The notes under the pieces are model-generated. The model saw only the letters and a list, made by a program, of their open reading frames with translations, was not told the origin of the DNA and made no database searches. 6,838 bases of DNA, from the NCBI GenBank assembly GCA_012964845.1, contig DTTG01000184.1:1-6838 (forward strand), read 5' to 3'. The DNA is from Fidelibacterota bacterium. Its GTDB lineage: Bacteria > Fidelibacterota > Marinisomatia > SCGC-AAA003-L08 > D37C17. Positions 5,996-6,838 of this stretch are shown here, piece after piece (the stretch's first letter is position 1; each line of letters begins with the position of its first letter). Made by a program: the position numbers and the translations under genes.

Positions 5996-6838
5996 TTATC
6001 TGCCTCCAATATTTACTTTGCATTTTATTGCGGGACCGCCCATTCCAACGGGGATCCATTGTTTCTTTCCACACATACCACCAGCAGACCAGGACATTTC
6101 TTCAGATATCATATCCACAGTTTTCAACACGTCAAAGGCGATTCCGGAAATGGTAGTTTCTTTAATGGCTCTGCCAATTTTCCCATTTTTAATTTCGTAT
6201 CCCATGGCAATGCCAAACATGAATTCGCTGGTGGAATCTGCCTGTCCATTGCTGCTTTTTGTGAGATAATACCCATCATCAATAGAGGAGATCATTTCAT
6301 CCAATGAGCTTGTCCCGGGTACAAAAGCGGTGTTGCGCATGCGGATAAGGGGCTCATCCGAAAATGCATAGGCTCGTGCATTACCATCCGGCTGGGTTTC
6401 GAAATGCTGGGCACTTTCCTTATTGTGCATAAAACTTTTCAACACCCCATCTTTTATAATCACAGTATCTTTTGAAGGTGTTCCTTCATCATCCACATAG
6501 ACGGGTACCGGGCAGGTTTTACCAGCATACGTATTGGCATAATCAATGAGGGTAATTAATGGACTCACAACTTCCTGCCCCATTAAATCACCTGCAACCG
6601 AACCGCCAAGCACCAGGTCAGCTTCAGTAGTATGGCCAATGGCTTCATGTGCCAGGATGCCAGCCAGATCAGCATCCAATATGACATTTTGCAATCCTGC
6701 ATTGGGGAATATACCATCCGCTTTCTGCTTGAGGCGTCCCACCAATTCATCCAATTTGGGGAAGTAATCAGAGGGCGACAATAAATTATCTTCCATCTGT
6801 CCCAATCCACCAAAAAATTCATACAGGTTAACCGGATT
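5996..6838 (-). CDS. tldD: TldD family zinc metalloprotease, 5'-truncated
   Basis: TldD is the catalytic, zinc-binding half of the TldD/TldE protease. The frame is open to the right edge and reads on past the TTG at 6805 for 11 more codons (beginning NPVNLYEFFGG), so TTG is not the start. The last 280 residues or so of a protein usually near 480 are present. The HEAIGH zinc motif (HExxxH) is at 6649-6632. The Cys of GGMCGKKQ (codon 6073-6071) matches the third metal ligand known from the E. coli structure. Other family landmarks are the LIDY region after the motif, the VPVYVDDEGTPS segment, NARAYAFSDEPLIRMRNTA, and the C-terminal IPVGMGGPAIK. All catalytic parts are intact. It is followed directly by tldE with no intergenic base. 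Its promoter is outside the window. Confidence 0.93.
   Translation of the reverse strand, partial: NPVNLYEFFGGLGQMEDNLLSPSDYFPKLDELVGRLKQKADGIFPNAGLQNVILDADLAGILAHEAIGHTTEADLVLGGSVAGDLMGQEVVSPLITLIDYANTYAGKTCPVPVYVDDEGTPSKDTVIIKDGVLKSFMHNKESAQHFETQPDGNARAYAFSDEPLIRMRNTAFVPGTSSLDEMISSIDDGYYLTKSSNGQADSTSEFMFGIAMGYEIKNGKIGRAIKETTISGIAFDVLKTVDMISEEMSWSAGGMCGKKQWIPVGMGGPAIKCKVNIGGR
6003..6007 (-). promoter_or_regulatory. Shine-Dalgarno site of tldE inside the end of tldD
   Basis: GGAGG on the minus strand, 7 bases before the tldE ATG and encoded by the last sense codons of tldD (Gly-Gly). It is the strongest ribosome binding site in the window and confirms the tldE start. Confidence 0.75.

Overview
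The window is a compact, gene-dense stretch of an AT-rich bacterial chromosome with no sign of plasmid, phage or insertion-sequence genes. One gene fragment on the + strand (the end of a succinate dehydrogenase/fumarate reductase iron-sulfur subunit) converges on a run of seven minus-strand genes. Several traits suggest a Gram-negative bacterium of the Bacteroidetes/Chlorobi/Marinimicrobia/Calditrichota kind. These are the TonB-ExbB-ExbD system, the style of the TonB linker, the long C-terminal extension of the S41 peptidase, and weak or missing Shine-Dalgarno sites before some genes. This placement is inference from protein style only; the window has no rRNA or other marker that settles it.

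Layout. 1-512 (+): C-terminal three quarters or so of an SdhB/FrdB-like protein, with its upstream 2Fe-2S domain outside the window. 513-655: a short convergent intergenic gap holding an imperfect inverted repeat that looks like a small dispersed element or a two-way terminator. 656-2734 (-): a tight four-gene operon, transcribed exbB, exbD, exbD, tonB, with gaps of 18, 6 and 0 bases. It encodes a complete inner-membrane energy-transducing machine with two different ExbD paralogues. 2838-4424 (-): a periplasmic carboxy-terminal processing serine protease (S41/CtpA) with Ser, Lys and Gln catalytic residues in the expected spacing. 4425-4708: a 284-base non-coding gap with short repeats of the GCATTAC and ATTCCGAATTC type. 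4709-6838 (-): tldD (5' end cut by the window edge) followed without a gap by tldE/pmbA, encoding the two halves of the TldD/TldE metalloprotease.

How they work together. ExbB and ExbD form a proton-driven motor that energises TonB, which reaches across the periplasm to outer-membrane receptors; no receptor gene is present here. TldD supplies the zinc-binding HExxxH site and TldE the partner subunit lacking it. The CtpA-like protease acts separately in the envelope. The dehydrogenase fragment belongs to a respiratory complex encoded off the left edge.

I found no convincing novel system. The items most worth a second look are the two intergenic repeats, the paired ExbD paralogues, the strongly acidic TonB linker, and the absence of any visible peptide substrate near tldDE.
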